In this document: positions 52,960 through 63,589 of the stretch, one piece after another
Numbering within the stretch: the stretch's first letter is position 1
How the letters are laid out: the number at the start of each line of letters is the position of its first letter
Assembly: GCA_024180945.1 (NCBI GenBank)
Contig: JAKSGN010000005.1
Location: 124,001-188,000, forward strand
DNA length: 64,000 nucleotides
DNA from: Macrophomina tecta
Taxonomy: Eukaryota > Ascomycota > Dothideomycetes > Botryosphaeriales > Botryosphaeriaceae
Direction of reading: 5' to 3'
Notes under the pieces: model-generated
The model's input: the letters and a program-made list of their open reading frames with translations, nothing else
Database searches by the model: none
Told to the model about the DNA's origin: nothing
Program-made: the position numbers and the translations under genes

Positions 52960-55297
52960 ATGCGGACCAGCACCGGCTGCCACAGCTGCAGAGACAAACA
53001 CGTGCGGTGTAAGTAAAGTTGCGGCTCGTCGCGGAGTCGGCGGCGTTCCCAGGACTGATCGATCTGCAAGAGTCCAATGAGACGCAGGGCTACAGAGGCT
53101 TTCACGGCACATGATTTGCTCTGCCGGCTTGTACGGGGTAACAATGCCCATCTCGCACCTCGATCAGTCTCGGTGCGCCGTCGACTGCCGAAGTCGCTGT
53201 TCAGTGTTCGATGCTTGATTTCTCACCAGCCATGGCGTGCTTCAGGTGTCACGCAGCCAGGATCCACCATTTGCGAACGATGCAACAAAGCCGGGCGCGA
53301 GTGCCGCCGTGGCCTCACGATCAGGTTCCGGCCTGTAACCTCTGTCCGCGAGAAGAGAGCTGCGGCAGATGATAAAGACAAGACATACGAGTTCAGATGG
53401 AACAGAAGTCAAGTTTGGGTGCGCGTACCTCCCGCGGGTGCGCCTCGTTTCTCTTCCCAATTGTGGAATGGCAGTTTCTGACCACAGCCTGTAGTTACAT
53501 TCGCAACGCCAGCAGCGTCACTCGAGGATCTGGATGAGGATGTGGCTGTGACGTATTCGCCGCAGGCAGACTTCAGTCCGGAGGAAACTCCTCAAAGAGA
53601 CCCGCAAACGGGACCTGCCCGCCGCGTGCCAGATTTGACGGGCTTTTCCGAAACGACGACTACCGCTTCAGCTGTTGCAGTGATACCCGCCTCAAGTGGA
53701 CCCTCTTCGAGCGAACCACAGCAGGGTATTCTCGAGCTCGATTCCGGCTTCTCTCCGTTCGGGACAGGGGGCGATGCTGCTCGCAGCTGTACCACTCCAG
53801 TCCTGCAGAACGAGGGAGAGCAAGGCGGCGACAGCTCGACCGTTGCGTCGGGCGCAAGCTACTGGAGGTCTGCTCTGTATCAGCCTTCAACAACCTGGCC
53901 TTTGAAGAGCGAAAACGAGGCTCGGCTGTTCCATCATTTCGTACGGAATCTGGGGGTGTGGGTAGGTTTTCTCTTTCTATCACGTCGTTGGGAACACAAC
54001 TGAGCTAAACAACAGGTTGATTGCTGTACGGACATTGACTTTGTTACCTCCTTCGGTACCGGGCTGATTCTTTGCAGGTGACGAGAAATTCCACTTTGTC
54101 ACGGAAGTGCCGCAACGCGCTTTGAACTATCCCGTGATAGCTAACGCAATATTGGCGCTCTCCTCACGGCACATTGCCCGCGTGTCCGGTGCCGAAGATT
54201 TTCACTCGGCCGAGTACATGAGTAAATGTCTGCAGATGATGATCCCCGTCTTAGATGATCCTTTGGGCGCCCTCGATGAGAACCTTCTGGCGGCCATCGT
54301 GATTCTTCGCCTTTACGAGGAGATGGATGGTAAGTGCAGCCGATCAGCACGTGTGCCTGCATAACTGACCCTCGGAAAGACATCGACGAAAAGTGCCATC
54401 TCTACGGAGGTACGCGGCTACTGAATTCCATCGCCAAGTTTGTGCCTTCAGGCGGCCTTGGAGAAGCTGCATCATGGATCTTTCTCCGCCAGGACATCTA
54501 CGTGTCACTCACGACGGGCCAACCGCTCAATATAGATCTCAACATCTTTAGAGAGTCGCCGTCATTCCATGCCGACACTTCAAGCGCCTGGGCAAATAGG
54601 ATGATTTTCATCTTTGCCGAGATCTTGAACTACTCCTGCCAGCCAGGCGAGTTGCCCTCTTTGGATCGATGGAAGGAGCTAGAAGAGCAGGCGGAGGCTT
54701 GGAATGACAACAAGCCGTGGCATTTCCGGCCGCTGTGGACTCGAGAAGATGCCTCGCCATTTCCAGAGATCTGGATGATGGGTCCAGCGCATGGTGGGTG
54801 AACGCTGAATTCAGCCCATTCGCCCCGAGTTACCCCGCGGCTGACAATTTCGTCCGTATAGTGGTGGGTCAGCAGTATTACAGCTTATCGAAAATACTCC
54901 TGGGCACGTTTGACCCACGCCTCACGCGCCTGGGCTTCGGCAGCCACAAGGTCCGGAAGGCCGCAGAGGTAGATTGCAGCTAAAAGCCTGCGAAAGTTTG
55001 AGGTGCTAAAGTGTCGTTCAGGCGTCGATCGTAGAGCATCTCCGCAACGTTATCGGCTTGGCAATCAGCAATGATGGCGTGCCCGCCGCAACCTTCCACG
55101 CGTCACATATACTCTGTGCATGTGAGTAGGCCCGGCGGTGTTCTCGACAGTCTAGCTGACGTTTGGCAGGTGGGTCCTATCTTGAGGATGAGCGTGACCG
55201 TGAGGGTGCGTTGCAGTTCCTCCTTGATTTGGAGAAAAAGATAGGGTGGCGGTCGTCGCGAATTATTGCAAACTTGAGAGAGCAATGGGGAGCATGA
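52960..55297 (+). CDS. Zn(II)2Cys6 transcription factor, nine exons
   Basis: Exons: 52960-53008, 53246-53424, 53488-53961, 54016-54025, 54078-54329, 54380-54793, 54862-54968, 55022-55121, 55170-55297; 570 residues. The zinc cluster is split by the 237-nt first intron: Cys7, 10, 17, then 26, 29, 36 (C-x2-C-x6-C-x8-C-x2-C-x6-C). KTYEFRWNRSQVWVR after it is typical of the ARCA-like group. The rest matches the fungal-specific regulatory region (EVPQRALNYPVIANAILALS, KCHLYGGTRLLNS). Exon 4 is only 10 nt (codes VDC and part of the next Cys). A nuclear regulator; neighbours, the transporter and the P450, are the obvious candidate targets, by inference. Confidence 0.85.
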
Positions 55298-55905
55298 AGG
55301 GGGCTGCCGCACGCAGGTATGCGGCCCACCTTCCTGGCGACTGCGCGGCAGCTGATTTCCAGAGGGAAGTCGAAATAGGACTCGCCGTGGATCCACTTGC
55401 CTCTGCAGCAACGGGGCTGAATCTTCATCCACAGGAAGGCCTCAACATCGTCATGTTTGGGCAACTTCTCCCGTTCTGCACGTCACGGAAACGCGGGGCA
55501 TAATACTGTGGGGAACCCCGCAAAGCGGCCACCGTCCCGATGCGTCAGCCTCCCTTCGGGGAAAAGATCGCAGCCTGGCCTCGGCCACGGGGGGCGCCAA
55601 TCAAGGTGCGAAGCGCCACGGCCAGACCTCCTCTGGCGCCGCCCGCTTCGGAAACTTTCCCCATCTGGACAGCCAGCGGAGCCCCGCAAGCCCAGCCAAA
55701 CACCACGAGAGTTTCCATTCCTGGCCGCGCTGGCGGGCCGGTAAGGCTCTCGTCTTTTGGTTTCCGCTCTGCGGCAAGGCAACTCTGCGCGGTCCCCACG
55801 GGGCTGCAATGATGGGATATAAGGAAGGCTACACCAGCGCTCTTCGTCATCCAACTTTCGAGTGCTCAGCAAACCTTATTCTCTTCTGTTGCGCTCCAGT
55901 TCCCA
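55298..55905. other. P450 promoter region
   Basis: Spacer between regulator and P450. GATATAAG near 55816, about 90 bases before the P450 ATG, is a likely TATA element. Overlapping GC-rich ORFs were not called. Confidence 0.4.
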
Positions 55906-57532
55906 ATGATACCCATCACCGCGCCTTACGCAGCCCTTCTAGGGTTCTGCGCATTCGTCTACTTTGTCGCTTACCCGGTTTTTGAATACTTCCGGGATCC
56001 TAAGGGTATGTGGCTGCGACCATCAAACAGGCAATGTGACGAGCTGACCGTAACCAGGTCTCCGGAAATACCCCAACCTCTCGACCTTTTCCGGCATTTC
56101 CAATATTCCGTTCATGATCCTTGCACACACAGGAGCTCGGTCGACGTACCTGGTCGAGGCTCACAAGAAGCACCCCGTCCTCCGGACCGGCCCGAACACC
56201 CTGTCTTACGGCGATGCCCGCGCGATCAAGGATATCTACGGACACGGCACCAAGTGTACCAAGGATGGCTTATATAATGTCACTTCGGGTTCGCACTATC
56301 ACCTGGCTGACGTCATCGACAAGCCCGACCACGCCCGCAAGCGCAAGGTGCTCTCTGCCGCGTATGCCTTGAAGAACTTGGAGGAGTGGGAGCACAAGGT
56401 GGCCGACAAGGTCCAGAAGATGGTCGCGCACTTTGATTCGGTCTGTACCGATCCCTTGCCCAAGGGCGTCACTGTTCCCGATGCTCAGGATCTCACTGTC
56501 GACTACCGGAAATGGGCAAACTTCTTCTCCCTCGACGCCATTGCCGACATTGGTCTCTCGGAGAAGCTGGGCTTCCTGGACACTGGCGACGACTTGATCA
56601 CTGTGCGCCGTCCTGATGGAACGAGCTACACTTGCCACTTCCGCGAATGCCTCTACGACAATGCCCGCAAGCAGTCGCTGATTGTGTGGTCCTACGACTG
56701 GTACAAGGTCCTTGACAAGCTCACCAACTTCCTTCCCAAGTATGGCCGCATGGGCGCAAACGGTAAGCTGTGGGACGGCATCCCGCCGGAACTTGCGCGC
56801 CGCCGCTTCGAGCGCTACGAGAAGGGTGAGAAGCAGGACGATTTCTTCCAGGCGCTCATGGAGGACAAGAACGGCAACCCCAACAACCTGGAATGGGGGG
56901 AGATTGTCGCCGAAATCAGCATCATGATGAACGCCGGCAGCGTCACCACCGCCATTGCCATGACCAACGTTCTCTTCCAGCTCATCAAGAACCCCGAGTG
57001 CATGCGCAAGGTGCGGGAGGAAGTCGACGCTGCCCTTGACGAGGATGATGTGGTCGCTCCCTACGACAAGGTCAAGCACCTGCCGTACATGCGTGCTTGC
57101 CTCGACGAGGCCCTCCGCCTTCACCCGCCGACGCCGCAGAACCTCGGCCGCGAGACGCCGCCTGAGGGTGCTCAGATCTTTGGCGACTGGGTCGCGGGGA
57201 ACACGTCGGTTGCCATCTCCGCCCTCGTTGCGCACCGCGACGAGAAGGTCTTCCCGCAGGCCGACAAATTCATCCCCGAGCGCTTCCTCGGCGAGTCGGG
57301 CAAGGCGCTGCAGCCTTACTTCATCACCTTCTCGGCGGGCGCGCGTGGCTGCATCGGCCGCAACATTTCCTACCTGGAGCAGGCCGTCGCGCTGGCGACA
57401 ATGGTGCACCGCTACGAATTTGCCCTGCCCAGCCCCAGCTTTGAGCTCGAGCGAGAGGAGACGATGAACTGGCTGATCAAGGACATGCCGGTGAAGATCT
57501 GGAGGAGGCAGAGGGCGGCCGAGCATACTTGA
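55906..57532 (+). CDS. Cytochrome P450 monooxygenase
   Basis: Exons 55906-56005 and 56058-57532 around a 52-nt intron; 524 residues. An N-terminal membrane anchor (APYAALLGFCAFVYFVAYPV) places it in the ER. The I-helix reads NAGSVTTAIAMT, with valine instead of the usual acidic residue before the threonines. The K-helix ExxR is EALR (LDEALRLHPPTPQNLGRE) and the heme loop is FSAGARGCIGRN with Cys465 as ligand. Reaction: oxygenation of an unknown lipophilic substrate using NADPH-P450 reductase. Benzoate para-hydroxylase-like fungal P450s have similar layout, but no substrate can be assigned. It lies directly downstream of the Zn2Cys6 gene on the same strand. Confidence 0.93.
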
Positions 57533-58032
57533 GCGTCACGATGTTGCATGAGGATGATGGCGTACAATGGCGTTTCGGGGGGAAAGAATATGATTGCTGA
57601 TGATGGGGAAAACACCACATATCCTGGGATAGAATGGCATTGTTCAAATTATGAAATCCTCTTACAAGTTGCACAAGACGTTCCTGTTGCAAGCCTGGTT
57701 CCTCGTGTCTGCCAGGGATTGCGACCATTTACTACTCCTAATACTACACGACAACAAGCACGGCCATGTTGATGAAAGGTTTCTAAGCACAGCTGTAATA
57801 TGATGGGCTTCCGCGGATCGTTCCATTTTCCGTCAGGTCGCTTCAAACGCTGGAGGCCACCACTTTTTGCGAATGCAAGGAACCGGGCCGGGCCGATTTT
57901 GCACCGGACCGGGTGATCTGCTCGGTGTAAATATAGGCGTCGCCGATCCAGCAGCACATTCTGTTCTTCAAAACGAGCACCAGACCCTCTACACTGCAAT
58001 TGGCCTCTCTGGGCGTTGAGACATAGCAAGGG
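57533..58032. other. Intergenic
   Basis: Nothing recognised. Confidence 0.4.
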
Positions 58033-59081
58033 ATGAGCGACCTTCCTTTGGCTGCGCCTGCACGGGCAACGAGAAAGCTTCGATTCGCGGATGTAAGGGA
58101 CAAGTCGGGACTCCACAGAGATATCTGCACTCACACTACTGTTCTCATCCCAAGGTCGCCGTCACGGCAACGGCCAACGAGTTCGCCGGCATCTACCGCG
58201 GCAAGCAGCAGCACCCGCCCGACTTCGAGGCCACGCTCGACCGTGCCCTGGCCGCGGGCGTCGACAAGGTCATGCTGACCGGCATGCACCTGTCCGACGT
58301 GCCCACGAACCTCGCCGTCGCGCGTGCGCGCCCGTCCCAGTGCACCCTCACCATCGGCGTCCACCCCTACCACGCCGCGGAGCCGGACGAGGCCGGGGGC
58401 GCCGCCGGAGCAGCCGGCTATTTCCAGCGCCTGCGGCAGAGCGTGCGCGACGCCCTCGCCCTGCAGCCGTGCCCGCTCGCCGCCTTCGGCGAGCTGGGCC
58501 TCGACTGGGACAAGCTGGCGCACGTGTCGAAGGAGGCGCAGGTGCGCACGTTCAGGACGCAGCTCGACATGCTCGTCGCCGAGCGCTGGGACCTGCCGCT
58601 CTTCCTGCACTGCCGCGCCGCCTTCGACGACTTCGTGGACATGCTCGCGCCGTACCTGGCCCAGCTGCCGCGGCGGGGCCTGGTGCACAGCTTCGTCGGG
58701 TCGCGCGCGCAGATGGAGAGGCTGGTCGCGCTGGGGCTTGACGTCGGCGTGAACGGCTTCAGCTTCCAGGCGGCCGAGAGCCGCGCCATGGTCGCGGCCC
58801 TCCCGCTCGAGCGCCTGCAGATCGAGACGGATGCGCCCTGGGGCGAGATCAAGGGCTCGGCCGAGGTGGCCAAGAGGTATCTGGCCAACGCGCCGCCGCT
58901 GCCGCAGAGCAAGAAGAAGGACAGGTGGGACGTGTCGTGCATGGTCAAGGAGCGGAATGAGAGCTGTGCGATCGACAGGGTGGCTTACGTCGTCGCGGGG
59001 TTGAAGGGCATCAATGTCGAGGAGGTTGCAGATGCGGCGTGGAGGAACAGCGTGGCCATGTTTGGGCTCGATAGAACATGA
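58033..59081 (+). CDS. TatD-family metal-dependent deoxyribonuclease (TATDN1-like)
   Basis: Exons 58033-58092 and 58155-59081 around a 62-nt intron; 328 residues. TANEFAGIYRGKQQHPPDFE corresponds to the family opening with the first metal-site region; then GELGLDWDKL (Glu ligand), LFLHCRAAFDDF and LVHSFVGS (His ligands), and LQIETDAPWGE (Asp ligand). Known members trim DNA 3'-5' and take part in repair and apoptotic DNA breakdown. All expected ligands are present, so it is probably active. Very GC-rich third positions create long antisense ORFs that are not genes. Confidence 0.92.
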
Positions 59082-59386
59082 TGAAGATGTGGAGAGAGAG
59101 AGAGAGTGGCGGCGTATGAATGTAAGACGTAAGTAGTAGAGCTGTTGAGTCTCACGCAGTGCCATTACCTAGCGATAGCGCCGTCGACTTGCGGGCCCGA
59201 GGAAGTCGCTCTGGATGACCGGAACTGGTCGCTCAATCTTGAGGCCAGATGACTCAGCCCTGGAAAGGGGGGGGGGGGTGAGGGATCTCTGCAATCCCGC
59301 CGCGGGCCATATGCTCAACGTCCTCTCGTCTTCGATTCTGCTCTGCGATTCAGTCTCCCCTCGCACGCTGCTTTGGACGCAAAAGA

Positions 59387-60919
59387 ATGGCAGGAATTAC
59401 CCCGCAGAGCAACCACTCCGATATCGGCGTCCTGCATTCTTCAACCACTCCCAGCAGCATTCACCCCTTCGTACACGAAGGAATCGATAGTAATCGCGCG
59501 CATTTGACCGCCTCTGATATCGTTGAGGAGATATGGGACGGACTCGGCTTACCGAACGCAGCACTCGACTCAATCAGCCTTGACGCTGCCACCAGCCCTG
59601 CGCTTCCGTCATCTTATCGTATCGGATGCCTCGCCCAGAGCTCAATCGCACTTTCCGCACTTGGCGCAGCTCTGATCCACTCGCTACGCAATGGCACAGA
59701 CGTGCCAAAGGTCACAGTCCCCCGTAGACACGCGACGGTCGAGTACAAGTCAGTTCAATTCTGTACCCTGCACGGGCAGCCCGGCCCGACGTCCACGGTT
59801 CCTGCTTTGGGTCTCCACAAGACGGCAGACGGGCACATCCGTATCCATGACGCCTTTCCGAATCACAGGGATGGAGCATTGAGGTTTCTCGGCCTTCCTT
59901 TGGACGCCACTTACGCGGACGTCGAGGAAAAGACGCTGCAGTGGAATAGCATTGATCTCGAAACCACCGGGCTCCAAAACAAACTTGCTCTCTATGCCCT
60001 CCGCTCATACAAAGAGTGGGATTCTCTCCCGCAAGCAAGCGCCATTTCATCCTTCCCTATCTCTGTGCAGAAGATTGCAGATGGCTCCGCTGGACTCCCG
60101 CAGCGCATGACGCCCGGCAACGATAGGCCTCTCCACGGGCTTCGGGTGCTGGAATTGACACGCGTCATCGCCGGACCGCTCTCCGGAAGAGCGCTGGCTG
60201 CACATGGCGCAGATGTTCTCTGGGTGACCTCGCCCAACCTCCCGGACCTGCCCGTTGTGGATCGAGATTTGTCTCGAGGCAAACGAACAATACAGCTGGA
60301 CATCCACAGCGCCGCGGATAAAGAAGAGCTTTTGCACCTGATCAGGTCCTGTGATGTGTTCATCCAGGGATACAGGCCCGGAAGCTTGGCCGCGTACGGT
60401 CTCACCCCCGAGCAGCTCGTCAAGGTGAATCCGAATATCATCATCGCGAATATGTCCGCCTTTGGTCCGCGAGGTCCGTGGTCTGAGCGCCGCGGATTTG
60501 ATTCGCTGGTTCAAACGTGCTCTGGTATGAATGTATCAGAGGCGGAACACTACGGTGGAGGACAGGCCGCCCGAACTCTTCCCTGTCAGGCTTTGGACCA
60601 CGGCTCTGGCTACTTCTTGGCTACTGGCATCCTCGCCGCGCTATACAAACGGGCTGTGGAAGGTGGAGCATACCGTGTTGATGTCTCGTTGGCTGGAACT
60701 ATGAAGTATTTGAGGAGCCTTGGACAGTATCGAGGGACATCGGGTTTCGGGTGCCCGGATATAACAGCGGAGGATGCAAAAGACTACCTGGAGACAAAAG
60801 AGAGCGCATTTGGGCTCATGGCCGCAGTCAGGCATTCTGCGCATGTCGATGGCTGTATAACGGGCTGGGAGCGCATGCCACGGCCCTTGGGAAGCGATCG
60901 CAAAGAATGGCTGGTTTGA
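59387..60919 (+). CDS. Class III (CaiB/BaiF) CoA-transferase family protein
   Basis: Single exon, 510 residues. The N-terminal part (to about 245) is a less conserved domain also seen in fungal members; then HGLRVLELTRVIAGPLSGRA is the canonical opening of the CaiB domain. SRGKRTIQLDIHS, DVFIQGYRPGSLAAYGLTPE, IANMSAFGPRGPWSERRGFD and TCSGMNVSEAEHYG follow. The catalytic Asp of the family should lie in the RGFDSLVQ segment or nearby. The enzyme would move CoA between carboxylic acids; the acid is unknown. The end (GWERMPRPLGSDRKEWL) is typical, so it is complete. Convergent with the short-chain dehydrogenase gene to its right. Confidence 0.9.
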   Translation: MAGITPQSNHSDIGVLHSSTTPSSIHPFVHEGIDSNRAHLTASDIVEEIWDGLGLPNAALDSISLDAATSPALPSSYRIGCLAQSSIALSALGAALIHSLRNGTDVPKVTVPRRHATVEYKSVQFCTLHGQPGPTSTVPALGLHKTADGHIRIHDAFPNHRDGALRFLGLPLDATYADVEEKTLQWNSIDLETTGLQNKLALYALRSYKEWDSLPQASAISSFPISVQKIADGSAGLPQRMTPGNDRPLHGLRVLELTRVIAGPLSGRALAAHGADVLWVTSPNLPDLPVVDRDLSRGKRTIQLDIHSAADKEELLHLIRSCDVFIQGYRPGSLAAYGLTPEQLVKVNPNIIIANMSAFGPRGPWSERRGFDSLVQTCSGMNVSEAEHYGGGQAARTLPCQALDHGSGYFLATGILAALYKRAVEGGAYRVDVSLAGTMKYLRSLGQYRGTSGFGCPDITAEDAKDYLETKESAFGLMAAVRHSAHVDGCITGWERMPRPLGSDRKEWLV

Positions 60920-61007
60920 ATCATTGTTCCTAAACATCCGTTCCCACAAGTTTTACTCGCAATGCGCGGTTTTCTATGCACACAAGTCTGCACGAGGCTG
61001 TCGATTG

Positions 61008-62088
61008 TCATCCAAGGACTGTCTTGCTTTCATCAATTTGAGCCAGCTTCACGCTCAAAGTCCAGAGCTCCTTTTGTTTCTCCTCGTCGAAGGACTCGGT
61101 TGCCGCCTCGACTCTCTTTGCTCCATCCAGATACAGATCTTTTGGATATGACCCAAGTTCTTGGTCCACAATGCCGAAGGCGGCTCTTTCCACATCTGCG
61201 GCGGACGCCCCAACTGTTCGGATGATTCCGTTCGGATTGAAATAGTGAATGGCTTGGAAGGCCTTCAATATGACAGGCCCCACCACGTACCTCATGAAAG
61301 GATTCACCTTGTTTAGCATGTTTGAATGCACCATTGCACCTGGATTGACAGCAAGAATGCAGGTCTTGCTCAACTCCGGTATCGAATTGAGACGTTTCTG
61401 CAATGTATGCCTGTTGAAATTACTCATTAGTGGTGTAAAATGTCCAGAGTGATGATGAGACTTACATGAACATGACCTGACTCAGCTTCGACATCCCGTA
61501 GCGCCTCATGGTGTCGTTCGCTTCATCTCCCGGTTTTGCTGGAGTCTTTGCGCGCGAGATCTCTTCCAGATCCCAGCCAAGCTTCTCTGGACTGACTTTG
61601 CGCATTGAGGGTGACTTTGGGTCATGCGCGTGGCTCGACACCAGGACTATCCGGCCTTGCACCCTATCCATGCTCTCGAGCAGGAGAAGGGCCAATAGGA
61701 AGTTGGCTAGGTGGTTGACTGCGAACATCATCTCCAGCCTCTCCCCGTCACTTCCGTTACTTACGTACATGCGCTGCTTCGACACGGGGATTATGGCGGC
61801 GTTCAGGACCAGCGCCCGTATGGGAGGTAGTTGATTCGCTGATACTCTCTCGTTGATGTCTCGGGCAAATGCGCGGACAGCATCCAGATTGCTCAGGTCG
61901 AGCTCTCTGGTCTCCGCGGTCTTCTGCCCCTTCGCCTCCACAAGTGCTTTCAGAAGTTGTGCATTTGCCGCCTTCTGGCTCCGGACTGTGAAAATCGGTG
62001 TGAGCGGCTCGGCACGGTTGATGACGAGTTCTGCGAGAGCCAGGCCGAGGCCTCCTGCAGCTCCGGTGATGATAACCGTTCCAGCCAT
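61008..62088 (-). CDS. Short-chain dehydrogenase/reductase
   Basis: Exons 62088-61466 and 61410-61008 around a 55-nt intron; 341 residues. TGAAGGLGLALAE is the dinucleotide-binding loop, LDLSNLDAVRAFA the adenine pocket, NAAI replaces the usual NNAG, ILVSSHAHDP-type sequence (VLVSSHAHDP) carries the catalytic serine, and YGMSKLSQ carries Tyr and Lys of YxxxK. NPGAMVHSNM follows, as in retinol-dehydrogenase/WW-oxidoreductase-like fungal SDRs. NAD(P)-dependent oxidoreductase of unknown substrate, cytosolic. Confidence 0.9.
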
Positions 62089-62939
62089 CTGAGGTCTTCA
62101 AGGAAGGTTGTTGGGAAGGTTGAGGTGTGGATGGCGAGCTCGCAAGCTTAAATATACACAGCCTCCCGGGGCACGAGGTTCCGGCAATTCATGCGGCATT
62201 GTAATAAGCTCATGCTCGTTACACCAACGCGCCTTAGCGTTTTCGAATCATGGGCTCCGACTGGTATATTGCATGCAACCACCTCTGGTATTGAGTCGCG
62301 GAACGCGTCCTGGAAGAGTGGCGGTGTTGGGGCTCGAGGAGACCTCTTCCTCATCAGCCTTCGCACATCCCCATGCTTCGCACGCAGCGCCAGATCAGGT
62401 AAGTAAACTCAAGGTGACTCGGGGAAATACTCCCCGCTATTCTGATAATTCTATTCACATAAGCGATCCAATTGTTCCGGCGCAATTTCTCCTCAACATG
62501 TACCCACTGGATATTGTAAAGGCTTGCATTAGGACTTTTACATTGTCTTAAGACACACTAGTATAAGGGAGTGCCGCCTTTTAGTTTTCCGTTGTTGGAT
62601 CAGGTCTGTGATATTACGGCAATATTTTATTAACGCGAGTGCAGCAATGAAGGCTCAGGGCGGTCCTAAATGTGCGAACAAGACCCAGTATATACACGAC
62701 GATTTCACCTATTTGTTTACCAATAGCACAAATTCTGCCCCTCTAGTCTGCGAAGAGCGGCCGTAGTATGTGGGAATGATCAGCAGATCGGACACGTTCA
62801 CGGAATTTCCGCCCTCCCTTCCGCGCTCTGTAAAGGTTGTGGCGCACACCGCACAAAGTATGCGCCAGAAGCCATTAGCCGTTTACTTGAAACAGGCAAG
62901 GCCCTCCCGAAGTACTCGCTGCTTTTAATAGTCACGTAG
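62089..62939. other. Intergenic
   Basis: Short ORFs without motifs only. Confidence 0.4.
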
Positions 62940-63536
62940 TCAAGCTGTCCCTCCCGCCCGCCGCTGCTTGTCTTTCCAGTCGCCTTCCAGCATCCCAAAT
63001 TCTACCCAGTCGTGCCAAGAACCGTCGAACCAGATGGACTCTCTCCGCCGACCTTCCAACACAAAGCCAAGACGTTCGTACAGATGCAGGGCGGCGGCGT
63101 TGTATGAGAAACAGTCGATGCCGATGCGATGCAGCCCTGCCATTTGGAAGCCCCAGTTCAAAATCCAATTTATGGCCTCGCCGCCGTAACCCTTGCGCTG
63201 GTGCTCAGCAACGATGTCGATGCTGATGCTGCTGGTACGGTGGTGCTCGAGACCGGGGCGTGGCGCCGTGAGGGAGACGATGCCGATCGGGACCGGCGTT
63301 TCCTGCGAGCCTGAGGGAGATGGCGCAATGCAGATGATGACGGCGAGCAGGCATTTCTCCGTCAGATGCGTCTTCCACTCCTTGCTCGCCTTCATGGTCT
63401 CCGGTCGCGGCAGCGAGAGATTGGAGAGCGCGTAGGACACGGGGTCGGCCTGGACCAAGTGCACGAACGCGTCATCCTCTGGCGTGTCTTCGATTGCGCG
63501 GAAGATGAGCCTTTCCGTTCGGAAGGGATTTTTCAT
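62940..63536 (-). CDS. GNAT N-acetyltransferase (RimJ/RimL-like)
   Basis: Single exon, 198 residues. TERLIFRAIEDTPEDDAFVH is the family start; IGIVSLTAPRPG is strand beta-4; AEHQRKGYGGEAI is the acetyl-CoA pyrophosphate loop (Q-x-x-G-x-G); GLHRIGIDCFSYNAAALHLY and ERLGFVLEGRRRES complete the fold. Transfers acetyl from acetyl-CoA to an amino group; the target is unknown. Length is normal for the family. Confidence 0.9.
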   Translation of the reverse strand: MKNPFRTERLIFRAIEDTPEDDAFVHLVQADPVSYALSNLSLPRPETMKASKEWKTHLTEKCLLAVIICIAPSPSGSQETPVPIGIVSLTAPRPGLEHHRTSSISIDIVAEHQRKGYGGEAINWILNWGFQMAGLHRIGIDCFSYNAAALHLYERLGFVLEGRRRESIWFDGSWHDWVEFGMLEGDWKDKQRRAGGTA

Positions 63537-63589
63537 GATTGCAATGGGCTGGCGTCACTGAGGGTGCTTAGGGGTGGAAAGAAGCGGTT

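Noticed and set aside
56270..57526. Long minus ORF (418 codons) opposite the P450 gene
   Set aside because: Antisense shadow of strongly biased codons; the plus strand carries all P450 motifs.
58131..59165. Long minus ORF (344 codons) opposite the TatD gene
   Set aside because: Same cause; arginine/histidine-rich low-complexity translation without a family match.
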